Assembly (NCBI GenBank): GCA_000703065.1
Contig: JNLK01000001.1
Span: 124,001-188,000 of the forward strand
DNA from: Lachnospiraceae bacterium AC2029
GTDB lineage: Bacteria > Bacillota > Clostridia > Lachnospirales > Lachnospiraceae
Length of the DNA stretch: 64,000 bases
Direction: 5' to 3'
Within the stretch, counting starts at the first letter, position 1; each line of letters starts with the position of its first letter. The notes under the pieces are model-generated. The model was not told the origin of the DNA. It ran no database searches and was given only the letters and a program-made list of their open reading frames with translations. This document shows, one piece after another, positions 8,530 to 19,768 of the stretch. Position numbers and translations under genes: made by a program.

Positions 8530-8725
8530 GCAAGCCATGCCGCTGTAATCCAAGCCATGCCGCATCTCGTGGCTTCGCCACTGCAAGCCATGCTGCTGTA
8601 ATCCAAGCCATGCCGCATCTCGTAGCTTCGCCACTCGATGCAGGGCTGCGCCACTGCAAGCCATGCTACTGTAATCCAAGCCATGCCGCATCTCGTGGCT
8701 TCGCCACTCGATGCAGGGCTGCGCC
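8530..8725 (+). repeat. Three tandem hairpin-bearing repeat units
   Basis: Units start at 8530 (53 bp, lacking the last 20 bases), 8583 (73 bp) and 8656 (about 70 bp). Each begins GCAAGCCATGC, continues with TAATCCAAGCCATGC and contains GTGGC-TTC-GCCAC, which forms a hairpin with CATC/GATG flanks. Units 2 and 3 add a GGGCTGCGCC stem. The units differ at only a few positions, some in stems. They fill the 3' side of the SDR gene; no ORF or RNA gene is evident. Confidence 0.85.
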
Positions 8726-8730
8726 CTATA

Positions 8731-8791
8731 CAATAAAAAACAGAAAGCCATCCGATCGTGCAAGCACGCGGACAGCTTTCTGTTTTTATTG
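8731..8791. terminator. Bidirectional terminator between SDR and gdhA
   Basis: A 17-bp stem (one bulged A) with arms ending in A and T runs, plus an inner TCCG/CGGA and CGTG/CACG stem. It has a T run on both strands and separates two convergent genes. Confidence 0.92.
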
Positions 8792-8804
8792 TGCATGGCT
8801 TGGA

Positions 8805-10190
<1,386 letters not shown>

Positions 10191-10220
10191 TTATCGTCCG
10201 ATTTCTGCAAAACTGAAAAA

Positions 10221-10248
10221 ATTATACATGAAACGCGCCCGTCTGTAA
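10221..10248 (-). promoter_or_regulatory. gdhA promoter
   Basis: Minus-strand TTACAG, 16-bp spacer, TATAAT, ending about 70 bases before gdhA. Confidence 0.7.
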
Positions 10249-10325
10249 ATAAGAAAATTAAGTTTTTATCACATTTTTTTATATTTTTTACACCGATTTC
10301 CATTTTACTTGATTTTCTTAAATAA

Positions 10326-10362
10326 AATAGCGCGCCTTGAAGCTTTTTAAGCCCAAAACGCG
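10326..10362 (-). terminator. Terminator of the glpK-lipoprotein genes
   Basis: A wobble-rich stem starting GCGCG/CGCGC, followed on the minus strand by TATTTTATTT. Bases 10152-10421 hold only this, the gdhA promoter and AT-rich leader. Confidence 0.6.
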
Positions 10363-10421
10363 CCATTTCCCGCCGAAAATCTTAATTTTTTAAACATGGA
10401 CGTATGCAGAGGGATCCCGTT

Positions 10422-10859
10422 TCAGTCCTGCTTCACCTTGAACACAAGGGAAACATTCCCTTTTTCATTCCGAAGTGTCATACGTTCTCCGACGATCTCA
10501 ACCAGAAATGATTTATAGTTATCGTAAAAATCGATCCGGTATCTGCCTGTACCTTCCTCCGTAACCGTTCCGTCATGGAATTTTCCGTTCAGCGTGAACA
10601 CACAATGCATATCGTCCGAACATTCGAACGTCGGCGTCACATCCTCCGTAAACTCTTTCATCGCAGCGGAATCATTCTCCACGTTGAGGGTACTTCCGTT
10701 TATGGAGCTTTCAGCAAATTCCCAGTTCGACTGGATCACGGCATTGCCGCCTCCATCGGTCTTCTTGCCCCCGCATCCGCAAAGAAAGCACAGTACCAGA
10801 AGTGTACAGCACAGTAACGCACCTTTTTTCCAAATCAAGGAATTTGTATTTACACACAT
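10422..10859 (-). CDS. Small lipoprotein of unknown function
   Basis: A 145-residue protein not recognised as a named family. It has a lysine-led signal with a hydrophobic core and the lipobox FLCG-C at about residues 25-29, then a Gly/Lys linker and a compact beta-rich domain with many charged residues. The start at 10859 follows AAAGAGGA at 7 bases; the same frame extends upstream into glpK but in a sequence that reads as an Arg-rich shadow. It lies 79 bases after glpK on the same strand, so it may share the glycerol kinase transcript. It is likely anchored outside the cell membrane. Confidence 0.75.
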   Translation of the reverse strand: MCVNTNSLIWKKGALLCCTLLVLCFLCGCGGKKTDGGGNAVIQSNWEFAESSINGSTLNVENDSAAMKEFTEDVTPTFECSDDMHCVFTLNGKFHDGTVTEEGTGRYRIDFYDNYKSFLVEIVGERMTLRNEKGNVSLVFKVKQD

Positions 10860-10938
10860 TTTTGTATCCTCTTTCCCATAGATTTTCCGTTTTGTATCAC
10901 AGTCTGTCACACGTGCATCTCCCCGCACGTTCCAAGGC

Positions 10939-12474
<1,536 letters not shown>

Positions 12475-12476
12475 TT

Positions 12477-12485
12477 ATTATAACA
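12477..12485 (-). promoter_or_regulatory. glpK extended -10 promoter element
   Basis: Minus-strand TGTTATAAT, a perfect extended -10, 44 bases before glpK. No clear -35. Confidence 0.55.
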
Positions 12486-12547
12486 GAATCACAGCAAAAA
12501 TGGGATACCATATCACCCAAATATCCCCCTGTGAAATATGTTTCCGC

Positions 12548-12576
12548 TTGCATCCGTCATCCGATGATGTTATGAT
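12548..12576 (+). promoter_or_regulatory. purE promoter
   Basis: TTGCAT, 17-bp spacer, TATGAT, 45 bases before purE. The short leader contains no purine riboswitch. Confidence 0.75.
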
Positions 12577-12621
12577 TTCAGGGTATTACCGAAACAAAGT
12601 CCATATAAAGGAGCGAATAAA

Positions 12622-13113
12622 ATGAAAGCAAGTATCATCATGGGGTCCACCAGCGACCTTGCAAAGGTAGAGCCGGCCATCGAGCTTCTGAAGAGCTTCG
12701 ATGTACAGGTGTCCGTACGATGCCTGTCCGCACACCGTGCAGCCGCACAGCTCTCCGCCTATATCAGGGAGATCAACGAGGATGGCACCGAGGTTGTCAT
12801 CACCGCAGCAGGTATGGCAGCAGCCCTCCCGGGTGTTGTTGCCTCCCAGACGGTTCTTCCGGTGATCGGAGTACCTCTTTCCGGATCCGTGCTGGATGGT
12901 CAGGATGCACTCTACTCCATCGTACAGATGCCTCCCGGAATCCCGGTGGCAACCGTAGCCATCAACGGAAGCAAGAATGCAGCATGGCTCGCTCTTCAGA
13001 TCATGGCAAATACAAATGCCGAGCTGAAGGCAAAACTGTGGGCCGAGCGCGACAAGATGCGTGAAGCCGCAGAGAAGGCCAACGCAGAGATCATCGCAAA
13101 GTACGAGAACTGA
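12622..13113 (+). CDS. purE: N5-carboxyaminoimidazole ribonucleotide mutase
   Basis: A 163-residue class I PurE. It converts N5-CAIR to 4-carboxy-AIR in purine synthesis. GSTSDLA near the N-terminus, the active-site SAHRA and the loop AAGMAAALPGVVAS are all present. AAAGGAG lies 8 bases before the start. It stands alone on the plus strand between its own promoter and terminator; purC is 5.6 kb away on the other strand and no purK was seen nearby, so the pathway genes are scattered here. Confidence 0.96.
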   Translation: MKASIIMGSTSDLAKVEPAIELLKSFDVQVSVRCLSAHRAAAQLSAYIREINEDGTEVVITAAGMAAALPGVVASQTVLPVIGVPLSGSVLDGQDALYSIVQMPPGIPVATVAINGSKNAAWLALQIMANTNAELKAKLWAERDKMREAAEKANAEIIAKYEN

Positions 13114-13172
13114 TCGCATATAACGCAGCACCTCCTGCTGCAGCGTCCGTTCATCGGCCATATCATACAAAG

Positions 13173-13213
13173 AAAATGGGACAGCCGTTCTTACACGGAG
13201 CTGTCCCATTTTT
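13173..13213. terminator. Terminator between purE and the PAS-GGDEF-EAL gene
   Basis: Perfect 13-bp stem AAAATGGGACAGC/GCTGTCCCATTTT with T runs on both strands, serving convergent genes. The rest of 13114-13305 shows nothing else. Confidence 0.9.
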
Positions 13214-13305
13214 ATCTGCTATTCTGATCACTTCTTTGAAACGATTCGTTATCGCCAATACTGTTCTCTGTTCACGATCCGTTCATTTCCGTGATACATC
13301 TCCCG

Positions 13306-16300
13306 TCAGTGATTCACGGGATAGTAACCGATCATCATTCTTTCCTCAAACTGACTGACAGGAAGCGGCCGGTCAAACAGGAAGCCCTGCGCATATTCAC
13401 AGTGATTCTTTCGCAGGATCTCCAGCTGTTCTTCAGTCTCCACGCCCTCTACGATACACTCGATCCCAAGTTCATTCACCATGGATATCACGTTGCGGAA
13501 CATGATACTGTCAACACTGCTTGCATCCTCATCATCCGTCGGCAGAAGGCTTCGGTCAACCTTTAGCACATTCCACGGAAGCTCGCGGATCAGATTCAGG
13601 GATGAGTACCCGATTCCGAAATCATCCACGGAAGCAAAGATCCCCGCACTCTGCAGTCCGGTCACGATCCGTTTCAAATCACTGAAGGCCACGTCCGTAG
13701 TCGTTTCGGTAAGCTCGATCTCGATACTGCTATGAGGAATGTTATGCTTGTCGATGATCTTCAACAAATGCTCCAGAAGGTTTATGTTCAGCAGGTGCTT
13801 CCTTGACAGATTGACGGAGATCCGGACGATCTTCCTGCCCTGATCCATCCATCTCCGGATATCCCGGCATACATGATCCAGCATATAATAATCCAGTTTA
13901 CAGATATCATCGGTCTCTTCCAGCGCGGGAATGAACTCTCCCGGACTGATCATCTTTCCATCGTGGAACCATCGGCAAAGTGCTTCCGCACCGATCATTT
14001 CACCCGTACCCGTATGAACCTTCGGCTGATAGTACACCTGGAATTCCTCGTTCTTTAAGGCCTCCGGGAACAGCCGCTGCACCTTCATGATATTGTCTCT
14101 TGCCGAGATCAGGGACTCATCATAGAATACGATCCGATCCTTGCCTCCATGCTTGGCCGCACCATATGCGACGATGATCGGTTCCATGATCATGCCGGGA
14201 TCATGGAACACAATGTCCTTCGGGATCCTGTATACGCCCACGCTGGTGCTGATACTGACCGTTTTGCCGTCATTCAGATCATACACCACCGGTGCATCCA
14301 TCAGATAGCTGAAGATCTGTCCCATCCGCTCGCGGCCGAACAGTGCCACAAAGTTATCTCCTCCCAGCCTGCAGACGACACCCTTCTCACCCACCATCTT
14401 GCGCATGGTTTCAAAGTGATTCTTCATCACCAGATCACCCTTTTCTCTCCCCAGTTCCTGATTGACCTGAGAGAAATGAAGAAGGTTATACATGACCGCC
14501 ACCATGCCGCCGATCTCATTTCGTATCTTCATAATATGATTGAAGAAGCTTCGATGATTCAGATAGCCGGAATCGTCATAGTAAGCCAGATCAAAAACGA
14601 TATCCTTCAACCGGTTTCTGCTCACATAACTGAGGGTGGTACGCATTACCAGTTCCACCTTCCAGTATTCATCGTCAGTAAGCGGTTCCTCATCCGGAGA
14701 CATATACACGGTCATGGTGGTAATGGACATGACACTGGTCACTACACGAAGGGAAATTACTTCCTTCCCTTCAATGCCAGTATCAAAGCATTTCAGTGTC
14801 TCTCCGCCGCCGGCCGCCTCTTCCTGAGGATTTCTGTAAACCCTTGTAACTCCCTTGGAAAGTCGGAACATGGAGGATATCTCGATCAAAAGGCTCTCGA
14901 TCTCGGAGATATGAGCTTTCACATTTCCGGTGGGATCCGTCATTTCCGCTACCAGCCGGATAAAAAGATCATAGAACCTTATGGTCTTATCATCTGTTGA
15001 AAGTCTCCGGAGATTCTCCGTATTCCCCACAGACAGAAGCCCCCGGAGAGAATTCTTCTGGACCTGGAGGGCCTGATTCGCCCGCCGGTACACATCCTGT
15101 ACCCGGAAATCCGTCTCCGGATCAAACTCAGCCACTCCAAAAGCTACCGTAACGCCTCCGCTTTCTCTGTGGAAGTTCTGAACCTCGGACAGATTATTGA
15201 TCAGTTGTCTACGGTTCTTATATGCCTCATCGAAGAGGAGGATCAGAAAATCATCCCCGCCGATCCGGTAGATCTCACTGTCCTTAAATACACCACGCAG
15301 CATACGACCGGCCTCAACGATGTACTGATCTCCGGCTTTTCTGCCCTGTGCGGAATTGACTTCCCTGACCCCGTTCACATCACAGAGAACGATTGCAAAT
15401 TCCGCATCCTGTCCGTTACCGATCCTGGTATCCAGACCCTCTTCCGTCTGAACATAGAACCGCTTATTATAGAGCCCGGTCAGCGAATCTCTGTTGAGGA
15501 TATTCAACGCACTTCCCAGGGTCTCTTCAAACTGCTGTTCCGTCTGCTTCATGCCCCCTACATTTGCCGCCGCCAGGATAACATGGTCGGAATCCTCCTT
15601 GGGACGCACCGCAAACAGTGCAAAAAGCCCGGTTCCGTTTTCCGTCTGAATCCGGTAACGCAGGAAAAGCTTTCCTTTATCTGCCAGGCTGTTCAACAGG
15701 TTCTCCTTCTGAAGAGCTACAGACAATATGGGAAAATCCTCCGGATGGACAATCAACTTCATCGAGCGCTGGGCAGCCTCAAAGAAATCTCCTCCGGTCT
15801 CTTTGGCTTTGAGTCTGGAAAAGCCTTCCTTCGCATTGATCTCGGTATACTCATTGGTACGGACATCGATCCGGTAGATCACTTCATACCGCTGGGCCAG
15901 AGCCGTAGCGATCTCATTGAACATCTTATTCTCGGAAGCGATCTCCTCCTCGTGTCTGTACTGGGCATCGATATTTCTGACGGCGATCACCAGATGATCA
16001 CTGTCACTGCCTCGCCGGAAAACGATCAGTCTCAGATACTGCACGCTTCCGTCCATAACCTGCCTGTAATCGATCAGAAAACTGTTTGAACGGTTCAGAG
16101 ACTCCAAAAGATTATCTTTTTCAAGTTCCCTCAGGAGTCTTTCCCTGTCATCGGGATAAATGTGCTTCTCAATATCCTCCGAAAGATTCCGGAAGAAATC
16201 TTCTCCCTCACCGGATATTCCAAGCTGCGAATAGCGTTCGCTGGAACAGTATTCCGTATATTTTCCGGTTTCAATATCGATATAGTAGATCACCTCGAAA

Positions 16301-16755
16301 AGACTTCCCAGAGATCTGGCAACCTCACCGAAGATCACCTGTTCCCGATCCTCCTCCAGTTCCCGCCTGGTCTGCCTGTCCACATTCCGCACACCGATAA
16401 CGATATTCTCTCCCTGTGAACGGATGACCTTCAGATAGTAATACTGCGGTTCATTATTGATGTTCAGCCGGTACCGAAGATCAAACGACTTTCCGCTCTT
16501 CAGGGCTTCCGTCACCCTGTCCTTCCTGAAGGTTCTGAGGAAGAACGCCTGATCCTCCGGCCATACCACTTCCCGGCACTGCTTTGGTACGGCTTCGAAG
16601 AAATTCGCACCCGAAGAAACTACGACCAGTTCTTTATCTGCTCCCGCGGAAGAATATTCCACATAACTGTCGTCATTTGAATCGATCACATATAAACTTT
16701 CATAGTCATTCGCCAGCGCTAGCGCCAGATCGGAAAATGATGTTTTATTTGCCAT
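13306..16755 (-). CDS. PAS-PAS-PAS-GGDEF-GAF-like-GGDEF-EAL signalling protein
   Basis: A 1149-residue soluble c-di-GMP signalling protein. Three similar PAS-like modules cover about 5-130, 140-265 and 275-400. A first GGDEF domain (420-570) has the altered motif GGDDF (499-503). A GAF-like region (595-715) leads to a second GGDEF (725-880) with GGDNF (798-802), expected to be inactive. The C-terminal EAL domain (890-1140) keeps the key parts: EAL at 924-926, IEIELTE, DDFGIGYSSL, KVDRS and EGVETEEQ. It is therefore most likely a c-di-GMP phosphodiesterase controlled by its sensors. The start at 16755 follows AAGGGG at 7 bases; the frame upstream lacks a site. No transmembrane segment is seen. 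Confidence 0.9.
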   Translation of the reverse strand: MANKTSFSDLALALANDYESLYVIDSNDDSYVEYSSAGADKELVVVSSGANFFEAVPKQCREVVWPEDQAFFLRTFRKDRVTEALKSGKSFDLRYRLNINNEPQYYYLKVIRSQGENIVIGVRNVDRQTRRELEEDREQVIFGEVARSLGSLFEVIYYIDIETGKYTEYCSSERYSQLGISGEGEDFFRNLSEDIEKHIYPDDRERLLRELEKDNLLESLNRSNSFLIDYRQVMDGSVQYLRLIVFRRGSDSDHLVIAVRNIDAQYRHEEEIASENKMFNEIATALAQRYEVIYRIDVRTNEYTEINAKEGFSRLKAKETGGDFFEAAQRSMKLIVHPEDFPILSVALQKENLLNSLADKGKLFLRYRIQTENGTGLFALFAVRPKEDSDHVILAAANVGGMKQTEQQFEETLGSALNILNRDSLTGLYNKRFYVQTEEGLDTRIGNGQDAEFAIVLCDVNGVREVNSAQGRKAGDQYIVEAGRMLRGVFKDSEIYRIGGDDFLILLFDEAYKNRRQLINNLSEVQNFHRESGGVTVAFGVAEFDPETDFRVQDVYRRANQALQVQKNSLRGLLSVGNTENLRRLSTDDKTIRFYDLFIRLVAEMTDPTGNVKAHISEIESLLIEISSMFRLSKGVTRVYRNPQEEAAGGGETLKCFDTGIEGKEVISLRVVTSVMSITTMTVYMSPDEEPLTDDEYWKVELVMRTTLSYVSRNRLKDIVFDLAYYDDSGYLNHRSFFNHIMKIRNEIGGMVAVMYNLLHFSQVNQELGREKGDLVMKNHFETMRKMVGEKGVVCRLGGDNFVALFGRERMGQIFSYLMDAPVVYDLNDGKTVSISTSVGVYRIPKDIVFHDPGMIMEPIIVAYGAAKHGGKDRIVFYDESLISARDNIMKVQRLFPEALKNEEFQVYYQPKVHTGTGEMIGAEALCRWFHDGKMISPGEFIPALEETDDICKLDYYMLDHVCRDIRRWMDQGRKIVRISVNLSRKHLLNINLLEHLLKIIDKHNIPHSSIEIELTETTTDVAFSDLKRIVTGLQSAGIFASVDDFGIGYSSLNLIRELPWNVLKVDRSLLPTDDEDASSVDSIMFRNVISMVNELGIECIVEGVETEEQLEILRKNHCEYAQGFLFDRPLPVSQFEERMMIGYYPVNH

Positions 16756-16993
16756 AGCATAGCCCCTTATACACGCATATATACTTATAAATAGTATACC
16801 AAAGAACAGACAAAAACTCAATTTCGTTCTTATGAAAAAAACATCTGAAAAAAGAATCTCTTCCTGCCCACAAAGTATCTGCATGCTATCCGAAAAAAGG
16901 GCTGCGTCACAAAATGGTGTGCTACCCGTCAAGAGGACAGTGAATAATTAAAAAGTTTCGTACCGCCAGTCGAGCAATCGGCTGGCGGTATTC

Positions 16994-17923
16994 TTATGCA
17001 GCCGCATAGTAGCTTTCATGGTATTCAACAGGAGTCATCAGCTGAAGCTTTCGTTGGATCCTTTCCGTGTTGTAATACCTGATATAGGTTTCTATGGTAT
17101 TTACAAGGTCTGATCTTGAAGTGAACCGTCTCCCATAATACGTTTCCCGCTTCAGGATCCCCCAGAAGCCTTCCATCGGACCGTTATCAATACAATGGGC
17201 CACTCTGGACATGCTCTGCTTCATATGATGCTTTTTGAGCCTTGCAGAGAACTGCTTGCTGGTGTACTGGAAACCTCGGTCACTGTGAAACAGCGGATGG
17301 GCATCCGACTCAACTGCTACAGCTGCATCAAACGTGTTCATAACAAGCGGATTGTCGTTGTGGTCACCTATCATGTAAGCCACAATCCTGCGGTCATAAA
17401 GGTCCAGAATGGCGCTTAAGTATACCTTGTGGACTTCAATGCCGATGTAATACTTGAACTCAGTCACATCTGTCAGCCACTTCTCGTTCGGAGCATCCGC
17501 GTGGAAATCCCGGTTCAGATAGTTCTTGGCGATGTGTGCAGGATCATCGCTGCTTCTGGTACAGCTCTTCGGCTTCCACTTGATCGTAGACTGGATGCGT
17601 TCTTTGCGGCAGATCCTTAAGACACGCTTATCATTCACAGCGATACCATGCTTCCTGTCCAGCTCATCCCTTATCCGCCGGTATCCCATGTCAGGATGCT
17701 TTTCATGGATATCCTTGATCTTCTCAGAGATCTCTTCATTATACTTTTCGCTGAAACTGTCAGGGTCTTTCAGCCAGCGATAGTAAGCGCTGCGTGATAG
17801 CTGAAGATGTTCACATAGCCTTTGTACGGGATAGCATTTTTCTTCAGACAGTTCTTTGATCGCTTGATATTTATACAGATGTCGAGTCAGAGATAGCGAT
17901 CTTTCATCTCTAACTCTCTGACT
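16994..17923 (-). CDS. IS3-family transposase OrfB (frameshift product part)
   Basis: The rve/DDE integrase part of the transposase. In the -1 frame it is open from the A run at 17923 to the stop at 16994 (309 residues), although the first ATG is only at 17689. The catalytic triad is visible: TDVTEFKYY, HSDRGFQYTS and NGPMEGFWGILKRE. Upstream of the ATG the frame encodes an HTH-like segment, YPVQRLCEHLQLSRSAYYRW, typical of the OrfB N-terminus, so expression by -1 frameshifting from orfA is expected, giving the active OrfAB fusion. Confidence 0.9.
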   Translation of the reverse strand, partial: SQRVRDERSLSLTRHLYKYQAIKELSEEKCYPVQRLCEHLQLSRSAYYRWLKDPDSFSEKYNEEISEKIKDIHEKHPDMGYRRIRDELDRKHGIAVNDKRVLRICRKERIQSTIKWKPKSCTRSSDDPAHIAKNYLNRDFHADAPNEKWLTDVTEFKYYIGIEVHKVYLSAILDLYDRRIVAYMIGDHNDNPLVMNTFDAAVAVESDAHPLFHSDRGFQYTSKQFSARLKKHHMKQSMSRVAHCIDNGPMEGFWGILKRETYYGRRFTSRSDLVNTIETYIRYYNTERIQRKLQLMTPVEYHESYYAAA

Positions 17924-18588
17924 TTTTTTAACAGATCATTCTCCATCTGGAGATCACGATTCCTTCGCTCCAGTTCTGCAATCTTATCCCGCAGTTCTTC
18001 CTCAGGCGTCCTGGCAGGCTGTGTGCCGGCTCTTCGACCGCGGCGATCTTCCAACCCGGCCGTGCCCATCTTCTCATAGCGTAATACCCAGTTGCGGATC
18101 TGCTGATAGGAACAGTTGTATTTTAGAGCCATTGCTCCATAATTCTTATCATTTGCAAGGCAATCCCTTACGATTTCAAGGCGTTCTTCCGGCGTTGTCT
18201 GTCTACCTTTCCTCATGTAGCTTCCTCCTCCGCTCGTGCGGGCTGAGATTTTTCCATGAGTATTATACTGCTTTATCCAATCTTGAAGTACTTTTTTTGA
18301 CCGAACTCCGTACCGCCTCATTATCTCCAGTAGAGATCCTTCTCCATGAAGATAATCATTTACTGCGCTAAGCTTCAGTTCCAAAGGATAGTGTTTATTA
18401 TGCACCTGGTCCAAAAGACCGCTCGGGCCTTCATTCTGATAAATGGCGACCCATTTCCGGAAAGAATCCGTTCCGTTTCCGGACAGTCCTGCCAATCTCC
18501 CGGCTTCTCTGACTCCGATTTCATCCCTCAGATACTGTTCAACCAACTGTACCTTAAGGACTGGATCAATCTTACTCTTTCTGGACAT
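17887..18588 (-). CDS. IS3-family transposase OrfA
   Basis: A 233-residue helix-turn-helix protein, longer than usual for OrfA (about 100-175). It carries two HTH regions (VREAGRLAGLSGNGTDSFRK and MALKYNCSYQQIRNWVLRYE) and a C-terminal leucine-zipper-like coiled coil that leads into TTAAAAAAAGT, the slippery site for -1 frameshifting into orfB. GGGGG lies 7 bases before the start at 18588. It binds the element's ends and regulates transposition. Confidence 0.88.
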   Translation of the reverse strand: MSRKSKIDPVLKVQLVEQYLRDEIGVREAGRLAGLSGNGTDSFRKWVAIYQNEGPSGLLDQVHNKHYPLELKLSAVNDYLHGEGSLLEIMRRYGVRSKKVLQDWIKQYNTHGKISARTSGGGSYMRKGRQTTPEERLEIVRDCLANDKNYGAMALKYNCSYQQIRNWVLRYEKMGTAGLEDRRGRRAGTQPARTPEEELRDKIAELERRNRDLQMENDLLKKVRELEMKDRYL

Positions 18589-18688
18589 AGAAATACCCCC
18601 AAGTAGGTTTATATATTTCAGTGTCCTACTTGGGGGTAGCATATCAAAACGACGCAGCCCCTTTTCATTTCACATTTCCCCTGCCGAT

Positions 18689-19570
18689 CTATGCCAACGG
18701 CTTTCCGGTGATCATTTCGTATGCCTGCAGGTACTTCTCGATGGTCTTATCCACGATCTCCTGCGGAAGGAACCAGTTCTCCGGCTCCTCCTTATTCTCA
18801 TCGGACTTCAGCCAGTCTCTTGCAAACTGCTTGTCAAAGGAAGGCTGACCATGTCCCGGCTCATAGCCGTCTGCCGGCCAGAAGCGGGAAGAATCCGGTG
18901 TCAGCATCTCGTCGCCAAGCACGATCTCTCCGTTCTCATCCAGTCCGAACTCGAACTTGGTATCCGCAATGATGATTCCCTTTGTCAGTGCATAATCGGC
19001 ACATTTTTTATAAAGAGCGATGGTGTAGTCGCGAAGCTTCTCCGCATACTCGCGGCCCTTACCCGGGAATTCCTTCTCCAGGACTTCGACAGACTGCTCA
19101 AAGGAGATATTCTCATCATGGTCACCGATCTCCGCCTTGGTGGAAGGTGTGTAAATGGGCTCCGGCAGCTTATCGGACTCCTTAAGTCCCTCCGGAAGCG
19201 TGATGCCGCATACGGTACCGTTCTTCTGATAGCTTGCCCAGCCGGATCCGGTGATATATCCGCGCACGATGCACTCTACGGGAAGCATGGTAAGCTTCCG
19301 GCACATCATGGAATTGCCGTCGAACTGCGGCTGACGGAAGAATTCCGGCATCTCATTTACATCGGTGGTGATCATGTGATTCGGAAGGATGTCACGTGTC
19401 ATGTCGAACCAGAACTTCGACATCTGTGTCAGGACAGCTCCCTTCTTCACGATCTGATTCTTCAGGATCACATCATAGCAGCTGATACGGTCGGTAGCGA
19501 CCATGATCAGGCTGTCTCCGTTGTCGTAGATCTCACGTACTTTTCCTTCTTTGATCGGTTTCAATTCCAT
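18689..19570 (-). CDS. purC: SAICAR synthetase
   Basis: A 293-residue PurC, which joins CAIR and aspartate with ATP to give SAICAR in purine synthesis. Signatures are EGKVREIYDNGD at the N-terminus, VECIVRGYITGSGW and the conserved IIADTKFEFG with DEMLTPDSSRFW. The length fits the larger PurC group. GGAGG lies 9 bases before the start. The insertion sequence ends only about 28 bases past its stop codon, so the gene's own terminator may have been displaced. Confidence 0.96.
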   Translation of the reverse strand: MELKPIKEGKVREIYDNGDSLIMVATDRISCYDVILKNQIVKKGAVLTQMSKFWFDMTRDILPNHMITTDVNEMPEFFRQPQFDGNSMMCRKLTMLPVECIVRGYITGSGWASYQKNGTVCGITLPEGLKESDKLPEPIYTPSTKAEIGDHDENISFEQSVEVLEKEFPGKGREYAEKLRDYTIALYKKCADYALTKGIIIADTKFEFGLDENGEIVLGDEMLTPDSSRFWPADGYEPGHGQPSFDKQFARDWLKSDENKEEPENWFLPQEIVDKTIEKYLQAYEMITGKPLA

Positions 19571-19677
19571 TTCGTTTCCTCCCCGGCTGTCGTTTCAGCC
19601 GTCAAATGCATATCTCGCAGGCACACTGCCTGTCCGTCGCCAATATCGCGTAAGCAAAGTATCCCGCAACAATAAAT

Positions 19678-19705
19678 GTAGCGTTCCCCCTTCGGAAAAC
19701 GCTAC
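19678..19705 (-). terminator. Terminator of the metal-efflux operon
   Basis: 8-bp stem GTAGCGTT/AACGCTAC followed by ATTTATTGTT on the minus strand, between the P-type ATPase and purC. Confidence 0.6.
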
Positions 19706-19768
19706 TATAGAATATATGATTTGTCTCCAAAAATCAAGAGCGGATTCCACTTCCGCTGCCGGTTCGGA

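Larger units (their letters stand above)
16901..18660 (-). mobile_element. IS3-family insertion sequence (IS150-like)
   Basis: Contains orfA and orfB with an A7 slippery run. Imperfect inverted ends: the left end reads GGGCTGCGTC at 16901 and, inward, TGCTACCC at 16922; the right end carries their complements, GACGCAGCCC to 18660 and GGGTAGCA at 18634-18641. Inner segments related to GGACA-TG are also shared. The true tips could be the inner TGCTACCC pair. A target-site duplication could not be identified with confidence. Both reading frames look intact, so the element may be active. Confidence 0.85.

Noticed and set aside
12577-12621. Purine riboswitch upstream of purE or purC
   Set aside because: The purE leader is too short, and the region before purC (19571-19768) shows only a terminator stem, without the conserved junction sequences.
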